Assembly: GCA_051294375.1 (NCBI GenBank)
Contig: CM119267.1
Location: 875,601-939,600, forward strand
From: Paraspadella gotoi
Taxonomy: Eukaryota > Chaetognatha
Direction of reading: 5' to 3'
DNA length: 64,000 bases
The position numbers were made by a program, and so were the translations under genes. Positions 49,011 to 61,200 of the stretch are shown piece by piece. Under the pieces are notes generated by a model. That model ran no database searches and had not been told where the DNA came from. It was given only the letters and a program-made list of their open reading frames with translations. Within the stretch, counting starts at the first letter, position 1. Every line of letters starts with the position of its first letter.

Positions 49011-52000
49011 TCTCTCTCCTCTCTCTCTTTTAACGGCGCCATATTTAGCCCACGCCCATCGAAACCGGAAGTCGTAACGGGACCGAAACGCCCTTCTTTG
49101 CTTTGGTCGGTCCGACATTTTGACAAAGGACGGACGGACGAACAACGACAACGAACAACGACAGATAACAACGAAAACGACGACGAAAAAAAACAGCGAT
49201 CCTTTTCTCGTCGTCAGCCATTTAAACTCAAAAAAAAAAAAAAACAAAAAAAAAAAACAAAAAAAAAAAAACATCATCGTTCGTGAGACGAAACGCGAAA
49301 AAATCCAAAATCATTTCTTTTATTTCGGATCGCCGAGAGCGAGTGATCAAAATTTAAAAGGAGAGCGATAGCGAGGGGCGAGTCGAATCGAACTGGATTC
49401 TCTCCTTTTCTCAACAATTAACCAATTTTAATTCTCCTTCTTACTTCTTCCTCCTCCACCACCCCAACCTCCCCTCACGGAATGATCATCTAAACCAAGA
49501 CGACACATCGAAACACAAACTGAAAGCCCGCATCGCAGACCCACATCTAACCTGGAACGAGGACCCACAACATATCCGACACATTGGTATCAACAAGGAG
49601 ACCCACACGTAGGACCCACAACGAGACCCACACGTAGGGACCCACACCAAGACCCACAACGACGCCCTACATTGAGAGCCAACTAAACGGACCCAACCAT
49701 CTCCGGAGCTCACCACCTAACTAACGACCAGCCACACCGAGATCCATAACTGCAATACCCACACCCGATACCACACCGAGACCCACACCGAAGGCCAACC
49801 ACTGGTACTACACATAACAACGAGCGAGACCACTACTTACACCCACACCGCCACCATTCTCCTCATGCCAGCAACTTGTTCGCTGCTACCCCTCGCCACA
49901 ATTTCGCTCCACCGCAAACCATCTCAGGTTGGCGTCTTTTCTTGCTGTTGATGATGCAGCTGCGTTTTTGTCTCCACCGATGCTGTGATGGCTGCATTTA
50001 CGCTGTTGATTTTTCTCTTGCTGCTGTTATTTCTGCTGATGTTGAGAATGCCTGATAGAGAATGGTATTTGGTTCCGCATACATTAAAGTGATTCTCTCT
50101 ACGTATATTTNNNNNNNNNNNNNNNNNNNNNNNNNNNNNNNNNNNNNNNNNNNNNNNNNNNNNNNNNNNNNNNNNNNNNNNNNNNNNNNNNNNNNNNNNN
50201 NNNNNNNNNNTTTTTCGGTCTTTACAAATACAACACTTCTCGATGTTCGACCTTCTTTCAGCAAATCTTTGGCGCTACAAATTCAAGAGAACGTTGACTC
50301 TGAGTTTTCGGTTCTTCCCTGATAGAGTATATGTGCCATTAGTGCAATAGTTGCGGGCATGTCCCGTCACAAGTCAATGGTCTCTGGTTTCATTCTCTGG
50401 TCTGTGTTCAGGAATATAGGGGTTACCCGTTTGTTAGAAGCCTAGGGTCACTCTCGGCAAAGCCAGGTTCATATGCCTCTAAGCCATTGAGACATCAAAG
50501 CCCGCTTGGAAAGAAGGGGGTGTCCTAAGTGGTAGTGACTTGACCCTGTTCTGTGAGCGTGTGAGGAAGTCTGCCAGGATTTGTCCTCACTTTTGACAGT
50601 AATGACTTCCTTGGCTGGCATCTACCTGGCAGGAGTATCCTCTGTATCCAATCTTAAAAAATACTTGTCTGGCAGAACAGTTGCTGAGCCTGTCATGGCT
50701 GAAAGGTCCATACACTCTCTTAAAATATTGTGAGTCACCGTGACACAGTAGTGGACCCTCTCCTCTCCTACATGTGTAGCCCCTATGACCACTTCCCTGA
50801 CACAATGCCATGAATTGAAGAGCGCATGGAGGTCTCAGAATATTCTCAATAATGTATTATCACTAATAAAATTCTTCATGGAAATGACTTGGAGTGAAAG
50901 GTATAGGAGGATTACTCCGAACACTCATCCAGCAGTGGCCAGCTGAATTCAACGCCACCCAATTTGCACCTTGTAGCTGGGCATCTGGCCGTAAGATTTC
51001 TGTATGTTTCGCATGGTTTGAATGCGGAGTTCATTCAGGAAGTTTAGGAGCACCAGGCGAAGGATTTTTGAACTCCTCCTACCAGATTAGCTGCAAGCAT
51101 TTGCAGGTGCTCATCTGTAGAGATTACTGAAGTCCCTTTTTATCTAAGAGGTGTCAGTGCGGTGAAGTGGCAGGGACCATGTACGTTAAAGCGGTGGGTA
51201 AAGAACATCTGTGAGTAAGTTTATGGGAACGCCCAGCATTGAGCCAGCTTAGGTTCTTTTTGGGATTTATTGCAGTTTCTGTGAGGCTTCCGAGCCTGCG
51301 CACTGTCCTCTAAAGCTTATTTCGGTTTTGAGGAGGCGTTGAAGCTAGGTTCGTTGGATATGCTGAATCCACAAGAGGATACTTGATGATCCTCTTGCGA
51401 ATAGACGAGGACGGCTCTTGGTTCCACGTTGAAGGACCAGCATCTTTCGTAACCTAGCATTTTTGCAGCACGATCACCGGAGCCATTGCCCGCCATAGGT
51501 CTTCCGGGTGACTTAGCTGTGAGGATGAGGTCATCAACATAGATCAAAAAAACATTATTTGACATCGGTGCCCAAGTCACCTTAAAAGATTGTCAAATCC
51601 AGGATGGCCTGGAGGACGGTTGACACTGGTTGACCGCCTCAATTGGTAATGCCTTGTTTCACTCCAACCAATTGTGAACCAGCTCCAGCAAAAGGTTGTA
51701 ACGGGACTTAGATCTGTTCACGTCAGATTCTACCCTGGTGGAAGCGAGGCGAGGAATATCACTGAACACTGAAGCTCATGTGGCTTGTACCTGCTTTCAA
51801 GGATTGATGCAATTGTTTGGGGTTATCGGCTGGCATAGTGTGGAGATAGTTGGGTTATTCACTGCTGAGTAGGGTCGGCAGAAATCGAGCCTCCCCATTG
51901 ACTCTGGCAAATGTTTCGTCATTCATACTCATCTTGAGCCTTCAAGCGTATTAATGTCCCGTCCGGCTTCTTGATGAGAAAAGGCATTGAAATAGTGCCT

Positions 52001-55000
52001 CATTTCTATTGTTTCTGGACCACATACTGCAATCCTTCTCGATAGAACTTCTAGATATCTTTCAAGTGCTCGCCTTCTTAACTGGGCCCTTGGTTTGGCG
52101 ATCTTGGGCTTATGGAGGCTCTATCATTGGTGTAATCCTAGGTCCACCTTATAGTTCAGAACCCTTCTTTAACAGTCATCATGATGGTCTCACCCAAAGA
52201 CGTCGCGGAATTCCCATCTATTATTCCACAGACAAGATGGCGCTTTGTGCGCTTCAGACTCAGGATCCAGCGTGCTTTAAAGGGTTTCAAGAAGGCCTCT
52301 TTTCCCCGTTCATACACATGTTTTTTGTCGCCTTTTTTTGGCGGGTCTTACCTCTACTGCTTACAATTCTTCGCTCGGTGGGCTTGAGTGATGGACAAGG
52401 TTTTAGCTGGGGTTAATATGTCCCGCTACCTCATCTTCACTTAAGCTGGTACTTTCACGCGGACATATCAGGCCAGGACTGACTCCACACGTATGAAATC
52501 TGTTTGAGATCCTAGGTCGGTTTCATGGCCATCATCTTGTGATCAGAGGGCGTGCTAGTCCACTGGGCCTGGATTGGCACATCAATCTCCACACCCCTAT
52601 CTCTAAGATTGATGTACTGCCAGTCGTGCAATGTACTTTTTGGCTACTAGCCTGTTTTTGACTCTAATGTCCACCTTAGTTCCGGCAGCGTTTCCAAATG
52701 ATCTTGCTGGCAGCAGTGGACTTATGCCTTTTTCCATCGGAAATCCGCATCATCGTTCCGGGGCGTGCAGGGGGATAGGGTGATCCTGCCGTCATGTTTA
52801 CCAAAAACGCCGACACCTTCATAAGGACCATCTCAGCAAAGGATTGGAGCTTGGGCCATCCAGAGCTTGAACTGCTAAGTGAGATGACTGGCATCACATT
52901 GGTCATGTTGGACGAGGANNNNNNNNNNGAAACTGGCTGCAAATTTGAAAGGATATATGGTCCTCCAGAAGGTGACAGAAAAATCAAAATCTTTAGAACA
53001 ATCACGGGCCAAGTCAGCCTGTCAGCGATGACACAATCCAATCAACCTCTCCAGCCCCATCAACAATGACCAAATCAAATGTTGAAGTAGCAGACTCTAA
53101 GGCAGCCTGAACCACCAGTGGAAGGCCCAGTGAGACCCTTCAAGTTAATGCCATCATGTCACCACGCCTGCCCAGATGACCGTCAACATACAGATTGATA
53201 ATGAGGAACACAGCCCACCTCAGGCAACACCAATAACTGGATCAGCTGCTGTGGAGGCGGTTGAAACAAGTATGCCAGGCGCCGAGAGAGAAGTCATTGG
53301 TAGACAGCACCCTTGAGGCCCGACATCGATGGCCACAGAAAAGCTGAGGTTGAAGAAGGAGGTTGCTAAACCCCAAGAAAGAAAAGAGGAACTTGTCCCA
53401 ATCAGCCATCATGAAGTTAAAGGACATGGCCAACAAGAAGATGAATCCTTCAAACTTGTAGTTAATGCTCTCATTAAAGGCGATCAAGAAGGTGCAAAGA
53501 AAAAGCTTGATGAAAAAATGCAAAAANNNNNNNNNNNNNNNNNNNAATATCTTTCCAATTGCCTCGCGGATCTGGATGTCACCAGCAATGGAATCCTCAT
53601 CCTCAGGGGCTACAAAGCTGATGCTCCCACAAGCAAATTTGTCGTCCCACCAAACAGAGCTGAGGAAATCACCAAGCAGCTCCACANNNNNNNNNNNNNN
53701 NNNNNNNNNNNNNNNNNNNNNNNNNNNNNNNNNNNNNNNNNNNNNNCACCAGGATTGTCAGCAGCAGCAACAAAATGTTTAAGAAACTGTGAGAACTGTG
53801 CCAAGGCTACTGACGCCCAAAGGCACAATGAGACACCCTCAGCACCCAACCTGGCCATTGCACCCTGGGAATCCCTCAGCATTGATGTGATGCACCTCCC
53901 CCNNNNNNNNNNNNNNNNNNNNNNNNNNNNNNNNNNNNNNNNNNNNNNNNNNNNNNNNNNNNNNNNNNNNNNNNNNNNNNNNNNNNNNNNNNNNNNNNNN
54001 NNNNNNNNNNNNNNNNNNNNNNNNNNNNNNNNNNNNNNNNNNNNNNNNNNNNNNNNNNNNNNNNNNNNNNNNNNNNNNNNNNNNNNNNNNNNNNNNNNNN
54101 NNNNNNNNNNNNNNNNNNNNNNNNNNNNNNNNNNNNNNNNNNNNNNNNNNNNNNNNNNNNNNNNNNNNNNNNNNNNNNNNNNNNNNNAATGGCTAGAGCA
54201 GCTTCCGCACCTAATGCTTCTCCTCAACGCGACGCCCATAGTTGGATGGAAGACAGATATGTCGCCGCATGAAATACAGTTTGGTCACCGACCACGAATT
54301 GTAGAGAGCGCGGACGACTACACAAAAAGAAATCTCATTGACTTTATCCGACAAAGGGCTGATAAGCAGGAAAAAGCACAAGCCAAACTGGCAGAACAAA
54401 GACACAGGCTTTATCGCCAATCAGCACGGAGAAATCCCTACAGACGGCCACAAGACATCAAAATCGGGGACCTGGTACTCACGAGGCGAGACCTGATAAT
54501 GACAGGGTGCTGCGCCAACTGAAAACAAGGTTAAACGGATTTATTCTGGGGCCCATAAAGTTAGTGAGAAAAAGATGGAAATCACTCATACCGTCATGAT
54601 CGCCGGCAAAAGCATGAAATATCACAGACGCCGGCTAAAGCTGCACACAGGAAAAGTGGTGCCGTAACCAACTGATTAGAAATTAAAACTGTAAATATTT
54701 TGTACATAGCCTTATCAACATGTAGATAATCAAAATAGTTTTGTGAATAAAGCTTCATAATTTTGCCAGCCGTAAATTAAACAACGAAATTGAAATCAGA
54801 ACAAAAACTCAAAAATTAACCCTAAGAAAGAAATTCAGTAAAAAAAGAATAAATAATAACAACAACAAAAAAAAACAAATGACTCTTTTCTCAAGATGAC
54901 AACGGAAAACCGGTTCTTCTTCTTTCAAAAGTCGCTTATAAACAGTATTATAGGTCGAGATAAAGGAGACCAAAGAGATCCCCTCCTTTAAAAGTCAAAC

Positions 55001-56818
55001 AGAAGCAAACACTCCAGCTACCGACTGACCGCGTCGCCGTCGTCTGAGGAGGGGACGCATCACAGAGGAATGAAACCCGGAAACAGAGGAAAGGATTAAG
55101 GAAGAGGATTCCGGAAGAGGAAGAGAAGATTCTGGAACGATTTCGAACGGGATTTTGGGAAGCCATCCAGAAAGGAACAATACTTTCCGGAAGAGGAAAA
55201 GAAGGGAAGAGGAGGATTCCGGAAGAGGAATCTGGCTTCGTCCCACTGCCCATTATAAATAGCCTCTGTTTCTGCTTTGATTCACTCTGTCTGAAAATTG
55301 ACACCGTCTTCTCTTGTCTAATTTCTAATAAAATTCCACCTTGATTTCATATCGAAATCCCTGTCTTCTTACTTAAATGATATTATAACAATTGAGAGAC
55401 AACAACCGACCAGATTCTCGAGCGAGTTTCCACAAGGCAACAGAGGCGCGGTCTCCCCAAGTTCCGCCCCGACCGTCGCGGATCGGCGCCCTCTTTCCCG
55501 ACGCCCTACGAGTCGGCCTTTGAAAGAGGAACCCCAATGCGTGAAGAAGAGTCGACGCCGACGCCAACGCCTCTGCCGTCGAGTGGACGGGGTCCTCAGC
55601 GCCGACGCCGACCGAGAGGAAGACGCGAGGAAATGCGCGGCGAAGTCGGACGCCGAGGAGGAACATCCAGGCGGCAACGAGGATCTGGATGGGCAGTTAA
55701 AATTTAAATCAACTCCATAATTTCATTTCATTTTGTGATTTCCAATACATATTGCAGTATTGAAGTCTAGTTCTGATATTTAAAATTTTGTTATTCTTAA
55801 ATGTTTTAAATATCAGTATAAGTTTCAACTCGGTGATTTATTATAGATGAGTCATGTAATAGATATATAACTACTCGATAAAGAAACGCTATTTAAGATT
55901 AATGTATCAAACTCCCACACCAAAACTGACCAAGTCGCGATGACCGACTCGGTACGACGACTCCATCTTTAAAATGACGGAGCCGATCGCGAGGAAGACG
56001 CCGGAGAATACGAAGAGGAGGGAGCGAGACTCAGCGAGGGAAAGGACGAGAGAAAGGAGAGCGCGAAGTCGGGGAGGAAGGGAGGAGAAAAGTTGAGGGC
56101 CGGAACTCATCGTACGCAAGTGACGGAAACAGAGAGAGAGCGCCGATGACGCCGCGACGAGGCAAAGAACGAGAATGACGACGCCGAGAACGAAAAGCGT
56201 CAATCGGCGCCGCCATGGCGAAGGATTTCCGGCGCCGACGGAAAACGCCGAAGATCCTCGACGCCGACGCGACGTTCGGTTGGAAATGGCGTCGGCTGCG
56301 ATGTTATACATCAATTCGCGGTTCTGCCGATCCAACGTGGTCTCGGCGCGAGCCTGACAAGCGCCGCACAGCGCCAGGCTGACGTCGAGGCGTTTCCGGA
56401 ATCGATCAGCCTCCTCGTCGAAAGTCTCTTCGTTGAGAGGAGCGAAGGCGGCGAGTTGTTTGATCTTGAGGAGTTGATTCCGGTTGCAGTCGGCGCAGAA
56501 GCCGGACGGAGCGGCGGGAGCAGCGGCTTCTGCGGCGTCTGCTTCGACGACGTCGCGTCGGACTCCCTTGAGCGAATTGAGATTCTCGGCGAACTGAGCG
56601 GGGATGACTTTGTTGTAGTTTCCGTCGTCGCGGAATCCGTTGTATTGTTCGCATCGGGGACAATCCCAGCAGTTGCGATTCCCGAAAGGGACGATGGCGT
56701 CGCCACCGCAGAACCAACAGTTGACGCTGACGGGGAAGCGAGGGCGGAGCCAGACGCCCAGCGCCGCGGCGGCGCCGAGACCGCAGAGGCCAGCAGCAGC
56801 TGGAAACAGTTTCTCCAT
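36714..56818 (-). CDS. TMEM201: TMEM201 (SAMP1/NET5/Ima1), inner nuclear membrane protein, five exons
   Basis: Exons: 56818-55931, 55684-55411, 38231-37829, 37639-37227, 36961-36714; 2226 nt, 741 aa (human 666); phases 0, 1, 2, 1 match at every joint. Links the nuclear envelope to the cytoskeleton and spindle through LINC components. Visible: N-terminal hydrophobic segment, then the Ima1 zinc-binding domain with paired CxxC (NCWFCGGD, NCWDCPRCEQYNGF, FCADCNRNQ, LCGACQARAE) and KIKQLAAFAP. Next are three or four membrane segments (exon 1 end and exon 2), a Ser/Pro-rich nucleoplasmic region with TIISPAR as in the human SPAR-L motif, an acidic DDTFTDDSDSEN, and a last membrane segment (VFVVVSVVCNVFLAFYL) at the C-terminus, as in human. 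Intron 2 is 17.2 kb, carries LTR elements and gaps, and joins exons found on either side of them; that join is inferred from phase and homology. Confidence 0.88.
38366..38680 (+). repeat. 5' LTR of element 1 (left end truncated)
   Basis: Matches 55065-55375 and 45895-46240. The two downstream copies share about 60 bp more on the left (ctaccgactgacc...tgaggagggg) that is absent here, so the left end is missing or replaced. TATAAATAGCC at about 38561; AATAAA at about 38634. Confidence 0.8.
38760..40640 (+). pseudogene. gag-like region of element 1, frameshifted
   Basis: Open pieces at 38760-39053, 39199-39438 and 39480-39899 in different frames. The second and third (RRPDESPEDFLRSFYEAF, then VPDYVAQMLVEALEPYVPG) look like helical capsid sequence. 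No CCHC knuckle identified. 39900-40640 is uncertain. Confidence 0.5.
40754..41848 (+). pseudogene. protease-containing segment of element 1 pol
   Basis: 364-codon open frame. The retroviral-type aspartic protease active site LYDTGASINTVP lies near residue 75, followed by IIIGTA about 65 residues on, as in the family's second motif. The C-terminal 100 residues are a Lys-rich connector to RT. The RT frame that follows is shifted, so the polyprotein is interrupted. Confidence 0.7.
41857..42801 (+). pseudogene. reverse transcriptase segment of element 1
   Basis: 314-codon open frame with RT motifs in order: ERY-like primer entry, WRLICDLSSVN, ACFHQVNL, LPMGGVNSV and the catalytic YVDDLIL, then ILGFSIS and the thumb. 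Out of frame with the protease segment upstream and with RNase H downstream. Confidence 0.85.
42802..43400 (+). pseudogene. RNase H-like remnant of element 1
   Basis: No long frame. Conservation is visible only because the region matches the inverted copy at 50.3-50.9 kb (aagagagtgtgatggatctc and neighbouring phrases). Position after RT implies RNase H. Confidence 0.45.
43620..45650 (+). pseudogene. integrase region of element 1, heavily frameshifted
   Basis: Pieces in several frames match the cleaner copy at 52.8-54.6 kb: LELLSEMTGI-type region, YLSNSFADLDVT, SAPNLAVC...SIDVMH (first catalytic Asp), then a C-terminal piece with LVRTEK and YHRR-like basic end. Not translatable as one protein. 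Confidence 0.6.
45840..46245 (+). repeat. 3' LTR of element 1
   Basis: Homologous to 54990-55380, including ctaccgactgacc, gacgcatcacag, the gaagagg-rich core, TATAAATAGCC and the tail ttacttaaatg. Confidence 0.75.
46330..46880 (-). repeat. dispersed repeat R3, copy 1 (inverted)
   Basis: Reverse complement matches 61845-62300 over most of its length: caatgga.caaaa, ctagtaat, taatatttattta, gataggaaa, agttgt.tac, tgataagtg, aaaaatcatc.tcatc. Confidence 0.7.
47905..48165. repeat. CT-rich low-complexity tract
   Basis: About 260 bp of (CT)n with CC and TT interruptions. It generates long spurious Arg-Glu frames on the minus strand. Confidence 0.95.
48962..49030. repeat. CT microsatellite
   Basis: CT units with three CAT or CCT interruptions, abutting the CpG-rich segment that follows. 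Confidence 0.9.
49025..49400. promoter_or_regulatory. CpG-rich promoter-like segment inside TMEM201 intron 2
   Basis: CpG-rich against its AT-rich surroundings. Contains GGCGCCATATTTAG, a CACGCCC box and ACCGGAAGTCG (ETS-type CCGGAAGT core), then (GGAC)-like and GACAACGA repeats. No attached open frame on either strand, so a promoter or CpG island is only suggested. Confidence 0.3.
50111..50210. other. assembly gap, 100 N
   Basis: Exactly 100 N, the usual placeholder for a scaffold join of unknown length. It lies just left of the inverted retroelement segment. Confidence 0.98.
50330..52700 (-). mobile_element. inverted, degenerate pol fragment of a second LTR element
   Basis: The minus strand matches element 1 in order from about 41.5 to 43.4 kb: a GMEID-type connector near 52.55 kb, Lys-rich connector near 52.3 kb, the RT motif YVDDLILTAKSP at about 51540-51505, and the RNase H-side phrases at 50.6-50.8 kb. 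It is full of indels and stops. It runs opposite to the integrase half that follows at 52.79 kb. Confidence 0.75.
52790..54680 (+). pseudogene. integrase half of LTR element 2, gapped
   Basis: Better preserved than in element 1. The 53329-54522 frame stays open through the N gaps: YLSNCLADLDVT, CENCAKATDAQRH (zinc-finger CxxC), WESLSIDVMHLP (first catalytic Asp), then after the 285-N gap LNATPIVGWKTDMSPHEIQFG (catalytic Glu region). The C-terminal domain follows with KIGDLVL and, after a frameshift near 54510, a basic KYHRRRLKLHTG end. Gaps at 52919-52928, 53527-53545, 53687-53746 and 53903-54187. Confidence 0.75.
52919..54187. other. four assembly gaps inside element 2
   Basis: N runs of 10, 19, 60 and 285 bases (52919-52928, 53527-53545, 53687-53746, 53903-54187). 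Reading frames continue across them, so the sizes appear to be estimated from reads or mates. Confidence 0.95.
54990..55380 (+). repeat. 3' LTR of element 2
   Basis: Homologous to the LTRs at 38366-38680 and 45840-46245, with TATAAATAGCC at about 55253 and AATAAA near 55329. Its right end lies about 30 bp from the splice donor of TMEM201 exon 2 (55411/55410). Confidence 0.85.
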
Positions 56819-57194
56819 CGTCGCTCGACGGAAGCGGGAAAAAAATTAAGGAAAAAAAAAAAACCCTAAAAAATGATTCGGGGAAGAAAAAATACGAAAC
56901 TCGAAAACATTGGAAGCTTTTACTTGAACTTAAATTATTAATACATTTTATTTGAAAAATAATCGGGAGAGAAAATGGGGAAATAACTAAAGACGAAAGA
57001 AAAAAGTAGATGAAGTTTGTCAGTCGATGACACTGGATGACAATGTGTCAGTTAACGAACAAATCGTGGCCACCCGTTGTCCAACGAGACAAGATAAATC
57101 CCCACTCCTCCAAGAGACAACAGTCTTTTCACTCCTGGAATCATCAACACCCCGTCGCCTTCACACTTCCAACATCTGCATCTCCCCGGCGCCT

Positions 57195-57816
<622 letters not shown>

Positions 57817-58275
57817 TTTCTATTTTTCCTTACGTCTCTTTTTAAAATATAATTATCTACTGAAAATAAAGTCATAAAATACGATAAAAGATAAAAGACG
57901 AGCGTTATTAAAATGTATATAGTAAACCAAAATCTCACCAAAGACGGGCCTAGTCCCGTCTGGCGAGATAAAAAGAGTAAAGAGTAAATGCTTTATGAAG
58001 TAATAAAAAAATAATAAGCGCAGAAATTTCATAATTTTCACAGCCATAAGAAGATAAAAGAAAAGTTTCTCTTGAGCGTCATTTACATTCACATTCACCA
58101 CGACTTAAAGCATAAAAAAATTGGTTGGTATAAAAAAATGAGAGAATATATTCGATTCTTGATTGAGAAATCGGTTGCCGCCAAAAAAAATCCAAGGGCA
58201 GAGATAAGTTGAGGATGTTGATCGATGCCAAAAACTTCTTGAGAAGTTGATTGTCGAGATTCGAGATTCGGTCTA

Positions 58276-61200
58276 CTAATCTCCAATGAATTCGAGGGCC
58301 TTGTCGATGTACATCGAATAACCACAAATTATATGGAATTCGAAAAGAAGGGCTTTGTCCACTGAGAAGTTATGAATAAAATTGATTCGAAAGAGGTTAC
58401 TACAATTAAAGATATTAAATTGATGTCGAGAGTTCCAGCGCTTCTTCAAAAATGAGAGTGGAAAGGCCCATGAGCCAATTGTCCATTTTTCAATTCACTT
58501 ACCACTGTCGAAGTCTTCAAAGAGAACGAAAGCGAATCCTTTGCTCTCACCATTTTCATCTCGAGGTATTTCACATTTCTTGATGCATCCAAATTGAGAG
58601 AAGTAGCGCACGAGGTCTTCCTGTCACCACCAGTGTTAAGAAATGTTCATGATGCTCACTCATTTCTAAAATCTATTACATACTTTCTTCGTGGGTGAAA
58701 ACGATTCGAGGAAATGTTTTGAACAAAATAAAAATATTAAAATTTCGGTTAATTAACTAGAGTGGGGAAAAGCTTTGATTAGAAGCTCGCAAAGTTAGGT
58801 TATGAGGCAAATTAAGCACCTATCCGAAATCATAATATAAAATAATATTCTTTGTATTCAATGATTGAAAATTTTATACAAAAAACTAACAAATATTCAC
58901 CTGAATAATTTTCTGTTTTCTCATTCCACCCACTAAAATCCTTCGCGTGATCCAACTTCGCCAAATTCCCCTTGGTGCATCGGACCGAACGAATCGTCTC
59001 ACTTTAGCGCTTGAATAGTCGAGAACGTGAGGCCTAAAAAAAAAACGGACTCGTGATTATAATAAGTATAATAGGGTAGTGTGCGGGGTAATTCTCAACA
59101 CTTATGGAAGTAATCAATATTTTCGAATAGTAAATATATTTCGAAATTTTTTTTTTTTCTGGTAATATACCTAGGAAAGTGTTCCCGCTACTGGGGGATG
59201 CAGTCGTAATTCTCTTTTTTTTAAATTGAAAAGTGTTCCGGTTTACCCCAATCTGAGGTAAATCGGAAAACATGATATATAAATATAATTTTTGATAATA
59301 TTTCAGCTCTATCAGAATCTATTAAAAAAAATTCAAAAATTCAAAAAAAATTATAAACTTTATATAGTAATAAAATAATCTTTAACTGCTTCCGTGCGCT
59401 TATCAATAAGCTAAATTTTTAAAAATTATTTTCATTTTCATATTCTCTAACAGTCACTTTACCATTATTTATTTGAGTGAACTTATAGTTTTCAACCTGT
59501 TCCGGCCTAATAACTATAGATGTAAAAAATAATTGAATTATTTTTTTTTTAAAATACAATAACTAGTCTCCTCAATCATATAACCTTAAACCACCAAAGC
59601 CTGTCCAAAGTCAGGGGCAAGATAGCTTATTTATTAAATGAATGGATAATTATTATATTGGTTGTACCAATTTAATATCTTTCTGTCAGTGTTCCGAATT
59701 ACCCCTGTTCCGAATTACTCAAGTATCAATCAATATTGCTAATTGTTTCCAACTCTCTAATCGATCATTATCATCAATTGCTTTACTAATGACAATAGTG
59801 TCTTTGGATGGCAAGAATTAAGTATACTAAATTCATGTTGACTAAACGCCGACCGCCAAAAACGACTATGTACAGAAGGCTTCATATTATAAAATGTAGT
59901 ACCCCTTTTTTGTGACCAGAATCTGTTCCCACCAAACTACCCAATCGAATTTAATGAAATTTTACATTTAGAGTGCTAATGACTATATAAATGGAACTAT
60001 CGAGGCGAATTTTGATATTCAACCCCTGACAAGAGATACAGGGCCCTGGGGGGCCAAAAAATGCTAGAAATTTTTTGTTTATTTTTCAAATTTTTTTAGT
60101 AGCATCAGGTGCATTGACATTTTTAACATAAGAAAAAAACATTTTGGCACTAAAATTGATAAATTTGCAATAATTAAGCATGGTTGAAGATGCATGGTTC
60201 GTTTTACTTCCAATTTTCCCAAATTATTCCAAATCTGACTTTAACTGCTGATGTTCATTAAGCTAAAAATTAAGGTAAATGAATATTTTTGAGGTAATAA
60301 ATACGTTTTTGTGGAAGAGTAAACGTCTGTGCAACTGTTTAAAACAAAAATAATAAAATTTGAAAAAAATTTTTGACCATTTGTGGCCCTCACGGGCTGC
60401 CCACTCAGGGCCCCTTATCTCAGCTTAGGGGTGGAATGTAAAAATTCGACTCGATAGTTCCATTTGTATCACTACTGGTACTCCGCATGCAAAATTTCAT
60501 TAAATTCTATTCAGTAGTTTTCTCGGAACGTGTTCTGGTCACAAAAAATGGGTACCACATTTTATAATATGAAGCCTTCTTTATAAAATCAAATTTTATT
60601 TTCCATAAAATTAAAAGTATTTTTTATACTTGACCCAGTGAATCAAGAATAATCCAAACTTCCAAAAATTACCAAAAGAGTGAGATCTGTAAATCGGGTC
60701 TTATTTAGCAGCTTCAGTTTTTAAATTTGGTTCTTTTTCCAGGTAGTTAAATTTTAAAGTTAAGTTCTAACTAGATGTACATCTAAGTAAGCTAGACTAA
60801 AAAGTCGTCTTCAAATATTAAAATAAGGGCTACTGAACCAATTAAAAATCTATTACTAGATACTAGCTGTCAGATTACAAAAAAAGTCGTCTTCAAATAA
60901 TAAAATAGGGCTACTGAACCAATTAAAAATCTATTACTAGATACTAGCTGTCAGATTAGAAAAGAAGCAAGAGAAATCGATCAGGATGTCGAATGAACGA
61001 TCAGTTTCTCTTTCTGACCAACGAGATTTTCTCTCCTAAGAAAAAGAAAAAGGAAAGATTGATTAGTCAAAGATAAAACTGAGAAAAAGGAACAGTTTTG
61101 TTTCAAAAGAATTTGAAGCCCCATTTCCGCCTAAATTCAGAATTTTTAATTCNNNNNNNNNNCGATATCAGAATTAAACAAGTTTTTGAGTTTAAAGATT

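Larger units (their letters stand above)
46250..50110. other. non-coding part of TMEM201 intron 2
   Basis: No coding exon found. Contents: dispersed AT-rich repeat R3 (46330-46880), T-rich and CT-rich low complexity (47400-47680, 47905-48165), a CpG-rich promoter-like segment (about 49025-49400) and a degenerate minisatellite of gacccacac-type units (about 49550-49860). Confidence 0.6.

Noticed and set aside
49550-49860. Coding exon in the gacccacac-rich stretch
   Set aside because: It is a degenerate short tandem repeat with stops in all frames and no splice-site-flanked open segment.
38350-55400. An endogenous virus with envelope gene
   Set aside because: No frame after integrase and before the 3' LTR in either element; the content is gag-like, protease, RT, RNase H and integrase only.
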